DNA from: Aurelia coerulea
Taxonomy: Eukaryota > Cnidaria > Scyphozoa > Semaeostomeae > Ulmaridae
Assembly: GCA_039566865.1 (NCBI GenBank)
Contig: CM076958.1
Coordinates: forward strand, 2,790,001-2,854,000
Length of the DNA: 64,000 nt
Direction: 5' to 3'
The notes below the pieces were generated by a model. That model saw only the letters and a program-made list of their open reading frames with translations, made no database searches and had not been told where the DNA came from. Position numbers and translations under genes: made by a program. Of the stretch, positions 45,478 to 57,872 are shown in pieces. The first letter of the stretch is position 1. The number at the start of each line of letters is the position of its first letter.

Positions 45478-46650
45478 ATCATTCATTCATTTATACAGTT
45501 ATTCTTCTCTGCATCCAGTTGTACATTCTTTTTTCATTCATTCATTAACTCATTGATTCTTTTATCATTTATTTATTCATTCATACATCAATTCTTTATC
45601 TATTATTTGTTCATCAATTCATTCATTTATACATTTATTCAGTTATTCGTTCAGTTATTCATTCTGCCTTTCATTCATTTATTAATTCATTTATTCATTA
45701 ACTCATTAATTCTTTTATCATTTATTCATTCATTCATTCATTCATACATACATCTAATCTTTATCTATTATTTGCTCATCAATTCATTCATTTATACATT
45801 TATTCAGTTATTCGTTCAGTTATTCATTCTGCCTTTCATTCATTTATTAATTCATTTATTCATTAACTCATTAATTCTTTTATCATTTATTCATTCATTC
45901 ATTCATTCATACATACATCTAATCTTTATTTATTTGTTTGTTCATCAATTCATTCATTTATACATTTATTCAGTTATTTGTTCAGTTATTCATTCTGCCT
46001 TTCATTCATTTATTAATTCATTTATTCATTAACTCATTAATTCTTTTATCATTTATTCATTCATTCATTCATTCATACATACATCTAATCTTTATTTATT
46101 TGTTTGTTCATCAATTCATTCATTTATACATTTATTCAGTTATTCGTTCAGTTATTCATTCTGCCTTTCATTCATTTATTAATTCATTTATTCATTAACT
46201 CATTAATTCTTTTATCATTTATTCATTCATTCATTCATTCATTCATACATACATCTAATCTTTATTTATTTATTTGTTCATCAATACATTCATTTATATA
46301 TTTATTCAGTTATTCATTCTGTCATTCATTTATTTATTCATTAACTCATTTATTAATTCATTTATTCATTAATTATTTCATTCATTCATTCATTCATACA
46401 TTCATACATATATTCTTTATCAATTTATTTGTTCATCAATTCATTCATGTATACATTTATTCAGTTATTCATTCTGTCATTCATTTATTTATTCATTAAC
46501 TCATTTATTCATTAATCATTTTATTGACTTTTTCATTTTGTTAATTCATTCTAACTCTTATATTATTGTGTTTTTCCTAAATTCATTTATTTGATTGTTC
46601 ATTTATTTATTTCCTTAGTTATTCATTCATTCATTCGTTCATTGATTTAT
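45478..46650 (+). repeat. TTCA-rich array with 166-bp higher-order unit
   Basis: Degenerate (TTCA/TTTA)n. Above that, units beginning TTGTTCATCAATTCATTC (or TTGCTC) recur at 45607, 45773, 45939, 46104 and 46274 (166, 166, 165 and 170 bp), each with a GTTATTCATTCTGCC landmark. Open frames through it are low-complexity artefacts. Confidence 0.93.
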
Positions 46651-48648
46651 TATAAGGTGCATCACAAAGTAAAATAAACTCTAACAAAATTCTTGAATCC
46701 TTAGAATGAATTTCCCGAATTTGACAACGTGACAATTCTAGTTTCAAGGCATATTTGCAAGACAATGTCGTCATGAAACTGGTAAGAATGAAAGTACCAT
46801 TAACTATCTTCGAGGATAAGACCGTTTAGAAACCAAATTCTTCGCGTCAACAAATGTTTTTCCACCATTGCCCAACCCAGTTACAAATGATACCCAATCT
46901 TCAACCCCTTGGACCGTCACAAATGTACCCCAAGACAGTCAGTCTATTCGAAGAATATGAAAGATTTTCTAAAAAATGTCCTTTCGAAAACCTGTCTTCG
47001 AGGATAAGGCCGTTTAGAAACGAAATTCTTCGCTTCAACGAATGCTTTTTTCACCATTGCTTCTTGTTGCTACAACAACATAAACTCTTTTTTTACTTTG
47101 ACGTCAGGGAAATATTTGATTTCCTACCGATTAATTTTCAAGTCCTGTTTACCTGGAAGATAATTGCTTATTACTAATTACTATTTGTTAATCTTAAATT
47201 GATAAGGTATAATGATACTACCATATTTTGAGGGTAAACAACTTAAGGGTAAGCAATTTAAGGGTAAACAACTTGAGGGTATTTAGAGGCGTCGCCGTAC
47301 ACATTGTGGCCAATAAGTGCTCAATTTGGCTTTCCAGCATAAACTAATCTTAGCCCAAAATGTTGCCTGTCCTAGCACGTACAATTTGTAGTGAATTAAT
47401 TATGGCTCTTGGAGCGGCGAGTGGCTAAAAACACTCGCCATCTTATAGGCCTCGCTCATCTTCAGGTTTACTTGGTGAATTGTTTGCTGATTAGCCAAAA
47501 TGGTAACATAGGTTTGAAAATTTGCCTCCGTCAACAGAAGAACGTTATGTCTGAAATTACAAGTGTTTCCTCTGCAACTTGAAAAAATGGCTCAAAATTT
47601 CGAGCAACCTGGCAATGTAAACAACACATATGAAAGTCACATGAAGAAATCATGCTAAATGCTGGTTGGTTGAAATCGAACGGGCGACGCAACAAGCCAA
47701 AAGCTTTATAAAAGGTCTAAATCATTTCAGCGACAAACCACAGCAGCTCAAAAGGGACGACATCTTTTCGCGGGAAACTGACAGAGATTCGTTGTATGAC
47801 ACTAGACAGTAGAGTTCCAGGAAAAAATTGTCAGTTTTATTGGCGGCAAGTTGAGTAAAATTTGTTGCAACACTTAAAAATGATAGCTGTAATGCTGGTT
47901 CCTGGAAACTTCAATCTTACATCACTGAAGACAACCCTGTCAGAAACGAGGATAAGAATCAATGAGATTGTTTGAATGTGATATAACCCGTAAGATATCA
48001 ATCAAAAGTACGGCGCTCCTTTGTTGATTCCAGGAAAAATGTCAGTTTCACACGATTCCAGACACCAAAAATTCACCAGGCCAGTCTAGACTGAGAATAA
48101 GAATCACTGAGATTGTTTACATTTGATGTGGCCCATCAGATCTCCATCAAAACCGTTGATCCTGAGCTGTGCTGTCGTCTTGATGACGTAAATCGCTCAA
48201 TTGTGGTGGTCTTTTTGCTACCATATCCACCATATCATAGTAAAATTTGTTTACAGACTGTCTTCAAAATTGTTTACAGGCTGTCTTCAAAATTGTTTAC
48301 AAATCTGGGGACCCAGAGAAAGTCTGCATTGACAAGAATAGCCTCCACAACGAAACAGTTTGGTGTACGGTAGAAACATGTACATAGATTCTAACTTCAG
48401 CGAAAGTTTTTCAAGCGAAAAGTTTTGAGTGATATGGGCGTTGGGGGCCCGGGGAAAGAAGGCATAAAAAATCATGGCAAAATGGTCTTTATTTTTGTGG
48501 TCCATGAAAATTATGTTTCAGTGAAATCAGATTTTGGATCCCTCAAGGATCCTGCTTAGGATCATTGCTGTTTATTCATATCAGTACCTTTTTGATTACA
48601 AAGTCCAGCTTTGTAATCTAAGAGGGGGCTCCGGGTCAGTCAGAAAGT
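46651..48648. other. Unassigned interval
   Basis: Apart from the 18-bp repeat and the small hairpin GCGAGTGGCTAAAAACACTCGC (47417-47438, stem GCGAGTG), nothing is recognised. Confidence 0.35.
47230..47283 (+). repeat. ~18-bp triple repeat
   Basis: GAGGGTAAACAACTTAAGGG, with three near-copies in tandem. Confidence 0.7.
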
Positions 48649-48664
48649 CAGAAAGAAAGAAAGT

Positions 48665-48719
<55 letters not shown>
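48649..48719 (+). repeat. (GAAA)n microsatellite
   Basis: About 17 GAAA units, interrupted once. A 46-bp tandem duplication (CCGTCACGCTCGTTAAAGCA with its GAAAG lead) follows at 48721 and 48767. Confidence 0.95.
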
Positions 48720-48720
48720 T

Positions 48721-48812
48721 CCGTCACGCTCGTTAAAGCAATTGATTAACGTGAAAGAAAGAAAGTCCGTCACGCTCGTTAAAGCAATTGATTAACGTTT
48801 TACCTCTGCTAA
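48721..48812 (+). repeat. 46-bp tandem duplication
   Basis: CCGTCACGCTCGTTAAAGCA followed by ATTGATTAACGT occurs at 48721 and 48767 without mismatch. TTAAAGCAATTGATTAA is partly palindromic. Confidence 0.9.
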
Positions 48813-49336
48813 TTGGCACTGAAATAAAGAAAGCGCACAGAAAGCGCACACAAGACAGAAGTTTCCCGCGATCAGATAGAAAAATTTGACGTCGGCATGT
48901 TTCATGTTAGACAGATTTGACACCATAAGATGGATAAATCACCATAATGTTTACCCTGGCACAGCAACAAATTTACCCAGAATTGGCACGTTCTTGACTT
49001 CATTAGCAGCTTAATTACGTTAAAACAATCGTTTTCTAGAACGAACGCATCATTAGCCACTCGTTGATAGTACTCATTATGCAAATAAGTCAACTTTAGA
49101 GGATGATGTAAACGGCGGCCTGCACAGAGGGTAGCATTCGCAGCCTCACCGAAGGTAGAAGGACCCCCTCCTGCACAGCTACAGATGCAAATATGCAAAC
49201 GTCGCAGGTGAAGTTGAGAGGAAAGGTGCAGAATCCCATCAAACAATGGCGCCATTCACTGAGGGAAGGCACATGATCACACTGAACCAAAACATCTTCA
49301 TGCATACGATTCTGCACAGATGTTATTTTCGTGACT

Positions 49337-49436
49337 GCTTGTCTCAAATTAGATGCCCGCGAATAGAAACGTTCTGCAGAGTTCTGCATAAGTAATTTTG
49401 GGTTATCGTTAATCTCACATGACATCTAATTTTAGA
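49337..49436. mobile_element. ~100-bp mini-element, second copy
   Basis: GTCTCAAATTAGATGCCCGC to CATGACATCTAATTTTAGAC. A single related end is at 26966-27016. Confidence 0.55.
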
Positions 49437-50599
49437 CGATGCACCAATAGTTTCATGCACGAACCAAGCCAACTAGGGGTAATGATTTTTGATTTGTTGC
49501 GTATCATCTTCGTTTGACATAAAAATCAAAATATTGCTTTTCGGGCGATTCTTGTCGTTTTACAAGGCGCTTGATTTGCTATTGAAGGTGACTTTAGCAG
49601 CAACATTCATCCCTCTGACTGTAGCTAAAAACAGCATCACAACGATCATTTGGGGTTATGAAGAACTCGATATTCAGATTTTCTTATGCTTGCTTAGCTC
49701 AGGACGGACTTTGTAATCATCCAAAAGGATCTTATGTTTGTATGTACTGAGGATCCATTTGTGGTAGTTTGATGTAGTCTGTTTACTAAATTTCTAATTT
49801 TTCTACAACTTTTCTTTTACACAAAGTTATTTAGCTCCGAGTTTCATTTGTCTTGGAGGTATGTTTTTATTTTTATTTGAAAATTTTCGCGCAAGAACTT
49901 GCATGAAACTGAATTTCCACTCAAGGAACTAGAGCATTCACAGCCTAAATATTGAAAACTACAAATTAATGGCTTTGAGAATCATTTTATATTCTTTAAA
50001 CACGGTAACCCCGTCGACAAAGGTCGCTTTTCAGGGGGCCGTGATCCGTTTTGGTTTGGAGGCATCAGTAACGTCTCCATTACTTGCCTATATGATTCTT
50101 AGTTTTTGGTTATCTGAAGTTAAAATGCCACTGTAATCGAACAGATATTTCAGAAAGGACAAACCGTATGTATGTTATTATACATGCTCTTGTCCAATAT
50201 TCGGTCAGGAGACGACTAGTTATTGTCCAAGTTTGTTCAGCCGAAAATTTGCTGTCATGCAACGTGTCATTTTAAAAGGAATGCAACTATGCCTATTCGG
50301 CAAAGGTTCGTTTCCACTCAATTCTAGTCACGTGATCAGTCCCTTGATAAAACAACTTTGGATTTCTTTAACATATTTCGTGCCACGAAAAGTTGCGTCT
50401 GAAGCTTCTCAAGAGTTTGGTCACATGACTTGATCTGGGTGTAAATAAGCCTCAGCCGAAGCCGGCTTTCCAGATATTTGATGCTGTCTTTTTATCATGT
50501 GTGTAGATAACTGCGCTGAGAGACGTAGGTGGAGTTTTCCATGATGCAGTGCGCCTCTTGGAATCTTGCTTATTGTGAGTTGGAGTAGACAGTTATGTT

Positions 50600-50835
50600 T
50601 TCATCGCAACCCTGACCTGACATCTAATGCTAGACAGAATTTAGTATAGTATCCATTATGTTTTAATCGTTCGTAGTGTAATCGTATGGAACGTTGCGTG
50701 TCTTTATTTATTGGCCATGGGGTAGTCATTGTCTTTCGATCCCCTTGGCATCGTCCTTGTAGTGTTGTATAGTAATTAGGAAAGTATGGTAGAATGTAAG
50801 ATTTATTCTAATATCTTATATGAATAAAAAAGGAC
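50600..50835 (+). mobile_element. Second copy of the short retroelement
   Basis: Matches the reverse complement of 35833-36100, from TGACATCTAATG to AAAGTATGGTAGAATGTAAG, and ends near ATGAATAAAAAAGG. No open frame. Confidence 0.5.
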
Positions 50836-51061
50836 AGTTATCATATTTTATCATCACCATTTATCAACACTTTTTAATGCTCGAAAAATTTTGTCGTACA
50901 AAATGGTAGATTTCAATTTGTCTTCAACAACTCATTACAATATGAGTTGTTTATCATTACAATATGCATTACATACATTTCATTTCTCAAATTCATTCCC
51001 ACAACTACATTTCGTAGCATTACAGCTTGTAGTGTTAGTTTAGCAGCTTTCAGTTTTATTT

Positions 51062-51158
51062 TACTGGGTGTCCCAAAATAAATCTCGTAGAGTGGGATCT
51101 CACCTAGCCGGGCTGGCTCATTTTCCATATAAACGCAGGATGAAACTTACAAGGGATC
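51062..51158. repeat. TA-MITE tip fused to inverted Harbinger-MITE piece
   Basis: TACTGGGTGTCCCAAAATAA (51062-51081) is a lone TA-MITE terminus. 51082-51158 is the reverse complement of 51231-51307, so 51082-51307 forms a stem of about 77 bp with a 72-nt loop. Confidence 0.7.
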
Positions 51159-51621
51159 GGGCCTGTTTATATGGGGAAAATCATCCCACCTTCCAGCCTG
51201 TGAGCTGAGAGGTGAGATCCCACCCTTCTATACGATCCCTTGTAAGTTTCATCCTGCGTTTATATGGAAAATGAGCCAGCCCGGCTAGGTGAGATCCCAC
51301 TCTACGAGAGGTGGGATCTCACTGAAGTGGGATGAAAATTTTCCATATAAACGCTGGAAGGTGGGATGAAAAGCTGGAAGGTGGGATGAAACCGTCTGTC
51401 TTGCGCACGCGCGAATATGAAAACAAAGGGAAACCTAATCGCTGCTGGCGCCAAACACCAATTAGAACACGATTGTTATTGTCTGAAAACCGTGGGCTGG
51501 GAGGTGGGATGAAAATGCTGGAAGGTGGGATGAAAATTACATATAAACACACGGAGATTTCATCCCACCTGACAGCTGATAGCCTGGAAGGTGGGATGAT
51601 TTTACTCATATAAACAGGCCC
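51159..51621 (+). mobile_element. PIF/Harbinger-like MITE copy 2 (463 bp)
   Basis: Same ends and interior as 31151-31607, opposite orientation. The right side abuts TTA (51622-51624), shared with the next copy. The left side lacks TTA and is preceded by an inverted duplicate of its own interior (51082-51158). Confidence 0.85.
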
Positions 51622-51624
51622 TTA

Positions 51625-52081
51625 GGGCCTGTTTATATGGGGAAAATCATCCCACCTTCCAGCCTGTGAGCTGAGAAGTGAGATCCCACCCTTCTATACG
51701 ATCCCTTGTAATTTTCATCTTGCGTTTATATGGAAAATGAACCAGCCCGGCTTGGTGAGATCCCACTCTACGAGAGGTGGGATCTCACTGAAGTGGGATG
51801 AAAATTTTCCATATAAACGCTGGAAGGTGGGATGAAAAGCTGGAAGGTGGGATGAAATCGTCTGTCTTGCGCACGCGCGAATATGAAAACAAAGGGAAAC
51901 CTAATCGCTGCTGGCGCCAAACACCAATTACGATTGTTATTGTCTGAAATCACGGGCTGGGAGGTGGGATGGAAATGCTGGAAGGTGGGATGAAAATTAC
52001 ATATAAACACACGGAGATTTCATCCCACCTGACAGCTGATAGCCTGGAAGGTGGGATGAGTTTACTCATATAAACAGGCCC
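51625..52081 (+). mobile_element. PIF/Harbinger-like MITE copy 3 (457 bp)
   Basis: TTA at 51622-51624 and 52082-52084. Identical length and nearly identical sequence to the copy at 31151-31607 (inverted). It sits directly in tandem after copy 2. Confidence 0.87.
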
Positions 52082-52084
52082 TTA

Positions 52085-52773
52085 GAGATTTTGTGCAGAA
52101 GTGTTGACATTGTACTCGACTATAAATCAATAAATAATCATCAGTTTCAACACATGTCGCTATGTCCAGATCAAATTTTAGGAGGCATGGTTAATTTTCT
52201 TGTGACGAGTCTATCATTGAGGAGAACCTACTTCAATTGTGTAGCCTTCACAATGAATATCAACATAAACATTGAGTAAAAACAATAACATTGAGTTGTA
52301 AAATTGTGTGCGTCAACCATCCGCTAAGCCGGCTTTCTGGCATTCTCTGATTTTTGTCGTCGAGAGATTGTGAAGAGATGAGCTACATTTTGTCAGTACG
52401 CTCTGTTTGAATTTTTCGAATCGGTTACACGATTTTTCCACTATATATTTGAAAAAAGAGATTGCTCTGGAGATGCCCTAGTGGGCGAAACTAGTTAGCA
52501 GATAACTGAATAGAAAAGCGCAAAAGATCAACTCGATGCCTGCTCTCTGTGGATGTTGTCCCTCTTCTTCTCATCGTTCATTTTATTTTTTATTTGAAAA
52601 AGGATATTTATTAACTCCTCGCCTGCTAAAATTGACAAAGTCTTTAAGGAGCTGGCGTATATGGCTAGTGCCCCTTTTTTCGCTTCGAATGGCTTTAAAG
52701 GAACTTTAGTATCATTGCTGTAATTTTTGCCATGGACTTATTGAGAGAACTACTCACGACCACCACAATATGT
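52085..52773. other. Unassigned interval
   Basis: Nothing recognised between the Harbinger pair and the next TA-MITE. Confidence 0.35.
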
Positions 52774-52775
52774 TA

Positions 52776-53402
52776 CCGGGTGAGTCAATAAAAAGAACCC
52801 CTGTTTGAAAGGTCATGGCTCCCTGGATATCAAGACGATGATATCGGCAAATATATAATCCAATGGTAGACATGTTCAAGTCTATTTTAAAATTTACCTT
52901 ACTGAAATCGGCCACTCGGTTCTGAAATTATGAGAGATTTTCTCGAGAAAGCCTCTTGAAGAAACATTCAAAACGTGCCCAAAATCACGAACAAATTTCC
53001 CTGGCATTTCTAACTTGCACGGGCCTTACAGCAATGACTTCTGCACGCGTCAGCACGTCCTATCCTCTTGCGAGGATGAACAAATCTTCCCCCTGGTATC
53101 ATTAACCTATTCAGGGGGATTCCTTTCTCCCAAGAGGACAAAATACACGAAGACATGTGAGTGTCATCATATTTAGGAAGGAAAACCAAGGGAAATTTGC
53201 TCATTGTTTTCATTCGTTTTTGCAGGATTTTGGAAGAGGTTTCTGCAGAAAATCTCCCATATCCACGGGAAGGAATGGCCGATTAAAGCCGGGTAAATTA
53301 CTGAACCTAATTGAACATATTAGCAATAAAACAAGACACTTTTCAATATTATTGCTTTGATATTCAGGGAGCAGTTGCATTCCAAACGCGGGATTCTTTT
53401 TT
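52776..53402 (+). mobile_element. Second copy of the 640-bp TA-MITE, right end lost
   Basis: TA at 52774-52775, then CCGGGTGAGTCAATAAAAAG. Collinear with 7788-8427 up to GCGGGATTCTTTTTTTA near 53402; the CTTACCCGG terminus is missing. Confidence 0.78.
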
Positions 53403-53964
53403 TAAGAAAAAAGACCATTGCACTATTTATCATCTATGCGCTTGATATAAACCATTTCGTGCATGTTTTTCGTAACTCGAAAATCGTCCAACAAAGTCAG
53501 TCAAATTTCGTCCTTGTTTCGTCTTTGGAATGAACATTTTTGCACCACTAGTTACCCCCAAGAACCTAGCAGAAGCTACGCTTAAATTTTCTATGCCGCT
53601 TTTACCCATGTAAACTTGTACCCATATTTACTTGTATGTGGGGATGGGCCTCCTCGTTGCCATTTCGACTGAAAACTGGCCAAAATTTCATCGCATCTCT
53701 ATTCGTTTTTTCAGCCATTTTCAGAAACAGTTTCCTGGCGAAGTCGTCCATTTCTCTAGAGTGGTATGTTTGTTCAAATCCTGGATGAATCTATTCTTGG
53801 CACTACTATCCTAGCATTCGAAACTTTCCTTTTTCTTCTCTTTTCAATAAGGTTGCTCACACAACAACGAGGGTTTGAGTTCGAGACCATTACGATAAAA
53901 GGCAGTGTTGCTAATAGAATACGTGGCAGATAGAATGTAATATAATATAAATATAGCCTAAAAC

Positions 53965-54515
53965 CTATTGCTAGCAATGCCTTGCTTCATGGCAAGCCTT
54001 TCGCTGCTAAAAACATGCAATAACAGTTATGATTAAAACCAAGAGCTAGCGATGCCACGCTTAAACGCAGGTCTTTCGCTGGTAAAACATGCATTAAAAT
54101 TTTTTAGCCTAGATCGAGCGATGCCATGCTTAAACGAAGGTCTTTTGCTGCTTGAAAACATGCAGTAAAATTTCTAGCCAGCAATGCCATGCTTAAACGC
54201 AGGTCTTTCGCTACTTTAGAATATGCAGTAAAGCTTCTTAGCCTTATGCTAGCGATACCATGTTTAAACGCAGGTCTTTTGCTGCTTGAAAAAATGCAGT
54301 CAAATGTTTCAGCCTAAAGCTAGCGATGCCGTGTTTAAACGCAGGTCTTTTGCTGCTTGAAAATATGCAGTAAAATGTTTCAGCCTAAAGCTAGCGATGC
54401 CATGCTTAAACAAAGGTATTTCACTGCTTGAAAGCATGAGTAAAATTTCTGGCCTAAAGCTAACAGCACCATGTTTAAACGCAGGCCTTTCGCTTTTTGA
54501 AAACGTGCAATAGGA
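53965..54515 (+). repeat. Eight-copy minisatellite, unit ~63-76 bp
   Basis: Units contain GCTAGCGATGCCATGCTTAA, ACGCAGGTCTTTCGCTGCTT and AACATGCAGTAAAATTT. Unit starts are near 53970, 54046, 54116, 54179, 54250, 54318, 54388 and 54460. Copies are 75-95% alike. Confidence 0.9.
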
Positions 54516-54917
54516 ATCTTGCTCATCAATAAATCGGCTGTTTTTTATGCCTTTTGAGACCGAATTTTGAATTACCAGTTTATGAAAAGATCTACCATCG
54601 AGCTGTCCCCATTATTGGTGTTTAATAATAAAGCGTTATAACGAGCAGCACTCCTTCCTTTCCTTGCTTCTCGACTCATACCCTTACTTTTGGCGGTCTG
54701 TGTTGCCCAGTTGTCTCAAGAACGTCGGTTTTCTTGGACGGTCCTGTAGAAAGATCAACCTTTTACCGGCAATCTGTCGTATCCTTTTGAGCCAGGCACG
54801 GTTGTTAGCATTGGTTGTTTCTCTTTTCTCTCACGGAAATCTCTCACGGAAATCGTCTACCGCAAAGGCCAATTTTCTCAACTATTTCTCTGTCTGTTAC
54901 GCTATACCCAATCCTAG

Positions 54918-55250
54918 TTTTCATCCACTGGCCAATGATAGGACCCACCTTTTGACATGGAATACTTTTATGACATCATAATCCTTGCACAGTCCCATGC
55001 ATTAATTGCGCTGTCGAAAAGAGACCCTGGACAGGAGCAGTTTTCTCAACTTTTCTTGGTCTTTCGTCCATTAGATGAATTAGACTGAACCATAGAATGA
55101 CAAAATAGACCCAGCTTTCATGCACCGGCCAATAAAAAGACCTTCCTTTTGACATGGAATACTTTCTGGATGTCATAATCCTTGCACAGTCTTCTACATT
55201 AATTGCACTGTCGAAAAGAGGTCCTGGACAGTGGCGGTTTTTCTGAAATT
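54918..55250 (+). repeat. ~199-bp tandem duplication
   Basis: TTTTCATCCACTGGCCAAT and TTTGACATGGAATACTTT with CATAATCCTTGCACAGTC recur at 54918 and 55117; a third diverged copy is at about 56715-56805. Confidence 0.7.
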
Positions 55251-55589
55251 ATCTCACTCCCTCATCTTTATGCTCCGGTACATTCTTCTCCGGTGATTAC
55301 CGGTGATATCTGAATCTTCCCGGCAGAAAGCGGCTCATAAGATGAAATCTAGCTGCATTGATGTTCCCTGAAATGTCCCCTTAATACTGTCTAGCTGCAC
55401 TGATGAGCCCTGACATTGGATGAAACCGGTCTGAACCATGACTTATGCTTATGAAGCGCTTGTTGACTTCTCATTTACGATGCTTTACAAAAGAAACTTT
55501 GGCTGCAAACTTTGCAAACCCCGGGGAGATATTTGATGATTTGCTTCAACGCAGATACAGTTCCCCATCAGATCTTATGCTGCCCATCC

Positions 55590-55905
55590 TCTGAAAAATT
55601 TACAAAAAAACTTAAAACCATCGTAATTTCTGCATTTTTTATGAAACATGATTTCAAGGAAACTATAGTTTATAGATGCCTACAATATGGTATCAAACAA
55701 AAGTCGTTCACTCTTCTGGTTTACGATTTAGAAATTTGATGACATCACTCCTTATATGAGTTGAAATATAAAATACGCTGTAATTTCGAGAAATATTGAA
55801 TATTTCTAAAGATTCAGCGGTAGACTTGTAGCATTCAATTAAAGAAATAGGCCATAGAATTTTACATCAACCTTTGCACCGATTTAAAGATTGGGAACCT
55901 TTGCT
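55590..55905. mobile_element. AGCATAGGTTCC MITE, diverged fragment
   Basis: Starts in the interior (ACTTAAAACCATCGTAATTT) and ends GATTGGGAACCTTTGCT, a decayed terminus. The left arm is missing. Confidence 0.65.
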
Positions 55906-56044
55906 CCTCACTCGGGCACTTTGACGGGGTGTTTCGTTGTCAACCTTTTTTCGGCTAATCGAGTTTAATCCGCTAATTCACACTGCTTCGTATTCATTTT
56001 TATCCGTTTTCATATTGATTCGTTTTACCTGTTCGCACTGCTCT

Positions 56045-56290
56045 GGGTTTTTATTATTTTATTATTATTATTAAACATCTATTTAAAGTAGGCTAAAATA
56101 ATGAATAGCTAAATTACAGCTAATTAAGGCCTACTATTTACAATATACATAATTTACAATAAAACTATTAATATATATTACAGGACAAATCAGAGTTAAA
56201 ATCTATCATGTTAGAAACCCAACTTGCGGGATATATACTTTGCAAAGCCTACAGGTCAAAGTTAGTATGAAAACGCTAGGAAAACGAGAA
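56045..56290 (-). pseudogene. LINE 3' end
   Basis: The minus strand reads CRLCKVYIPQVGFLT and stop, then a UTR with GTAGGCCTTAATTAGCTGTA identical in kind to 22426-22545. It ends in a TTATTATTA tail at about 56045. It has landed in a CGTTTTC-rich repeat. Confidence 0.7.
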
Positions 56291-56690
56291 AGGGTTCACA
56301 TTGCTCCGCTCCGGATAAAAACGAAAACGCTATGAAAACGAGACCACCGCTTCTCTATATAATTGGAAGTTTTGGCGTCATAGCATTTCATTAACTTCGA
56401 GTGAGTCATCCATGTTGAGAGAAGTTGTTCAAATTGCCGCGAACTGAGCATGTTGTTGAGTTGTTGTTGTTGTTACCGTTTTCAAAAGTATCTGTTGTTG
56501 CGTTTTCGGTGTTCACACTGCGTTTTCGTGTTTTCAAATATCTCCATTTTCAAAAGTCTCCGTTTTCAAAGTGCGTTTTCAAAAGTCTCCGTTTTCAGGA
56601 TGGGGCAGTGTGAACACATGGCGAAAACGGACACTTTTTTATCCGTTTTCATTTGAATACGGAGCAGTGTGAACGGGGCCTAAGTGACAG
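56291..56690 (+). repeat. CGTTTTC-rich repeat
   Basis: Many GTTTTCAAAAGTCTCC and AAAACG blocks, ending CAGTGTGAACGGGGCCTA. The matching text before the LINE fragment (55980-56044, CCGTTTTCATATTG, TTCGCACTGCTC) shows that the LINE 3' end at 56045-56290 split the repeat. Confidence 0.55.
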
Positions 56691-57146
56691 ACAGACTAAA
56701 CATGCCCAGTTTTCGTGCGCCGATTACACCGGTCAATAGAAAGGCCCACCTTTTGACCCACAATCCATTTATATCGCCATAATCCTTGCACAGTCTTTCC
56801 ATTAGTTGGTTTATCAAGCCAGCAGTCACTGCCCTCCTTCGTTGTTTTAAGCTCTGTAATTCATCTCCTCTGATTGCCTGATCGCGCTAATTAAACAACT
56901 TTTCATTTGTTTTCGGATTAAGGGGTACGGAGGGCGGAAAGAGAGATTTTGGGATATTTGACAACGGTACAAATAAAGTGCAAAGAATTCTAAAAGAGGA
57001 TTTGTGATTGGCGTCGTTCATCAGACTATTAAATTGATCATCTCTTTGAGTTTTTTCAGTTAGAGCGAAGTAAAGGAAAGACAAGCTGGAGAAATTGCAC
57101 GTGTTGGGTGAGTCTGGTTTTAAAGTTCGAATCAATCTGTCTCACA

Positions 57147-57256
57147 TTAGATGTTAGGTGGAACTATCCGCGAATAGATATAATCAAATGGTTTCGTATC
57201 CGTAATTTTACGTTATCGCAAACCTCACACCACACGACATCTAACGTGAGGCAGAC
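57147..57256. mobile_element. ~110-bp mini-element, CTCACATTAGATGT ends
   Basis: Inverted ends GTCTCACATTAGATGT and ACATCTAACGTGAGGC enclose CCGCGAATAGA and TTATCGCAAACCTCAC, the same order as 49337-49436. Confidence 0.55.
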
Positions 57257-57872
57257 CTTTTTTCATTTCAATTTATGTCTTGTAGAAGGTCGAACATTGT
57301 TGTTTTAGGATTTTAGGGGATTCAACTTTCGGGAACTTTCGTCCTTGGCGGCAAAAATGCTGAAGCACGGTACATTGTGGTCTACTTGATGTGAACTCTC
57401 TTTGTCACAAAACACTTCTCTTTGTTGTTCTACAATTATTGGAAAACTTGAATTTTAGTTGACTCTAATCGTTGATCCATGGATCCATTCTCTGTTAATA
57501 TTCTTTTGAGTCTTACAGCTAAGAATTTTGTCAGTCAACTTTCGCTCTTATTAACAGAAAGTATGGGTCACAATCTAGCGCCCCCAACCATTTCGTTGCG
57601 AAATTTTTTCAGTGTTTTGCCATTTATAGAGTCCTATTTTACATTGCTGTTGTGTTAACTGTATTCCTTAGCAATCAAAAGAACTCTTAACTAAACAGTT
57701 TCGGGTAGCAACTGACCCGTAGACCAAGAACTCTAAATGTTTTGTGTCCGCAGAAAAGATGGAAACCCCTCCGCACCGAGACTCCCCAAAAATGTCCGAT
57801 GAAATAACCAATGAAATGTCTTACAAATCCCAATCCGTCACTATTTAACTGCTTTTCATACCATGAAATTTG

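Noticed and set aside
45553..46499. Long hydrophobic open frames (FIHSFIHLFIN-type)
   Set aside because: They are the translation of the TTCA/TTTA repeat; several frames are equally open and composition explains them.
53965..54515. CRISPR-like spaced repeats
   Set aside because: Unit and inter-unit sequence are equally conserved; it is a degenerate minisatellite.
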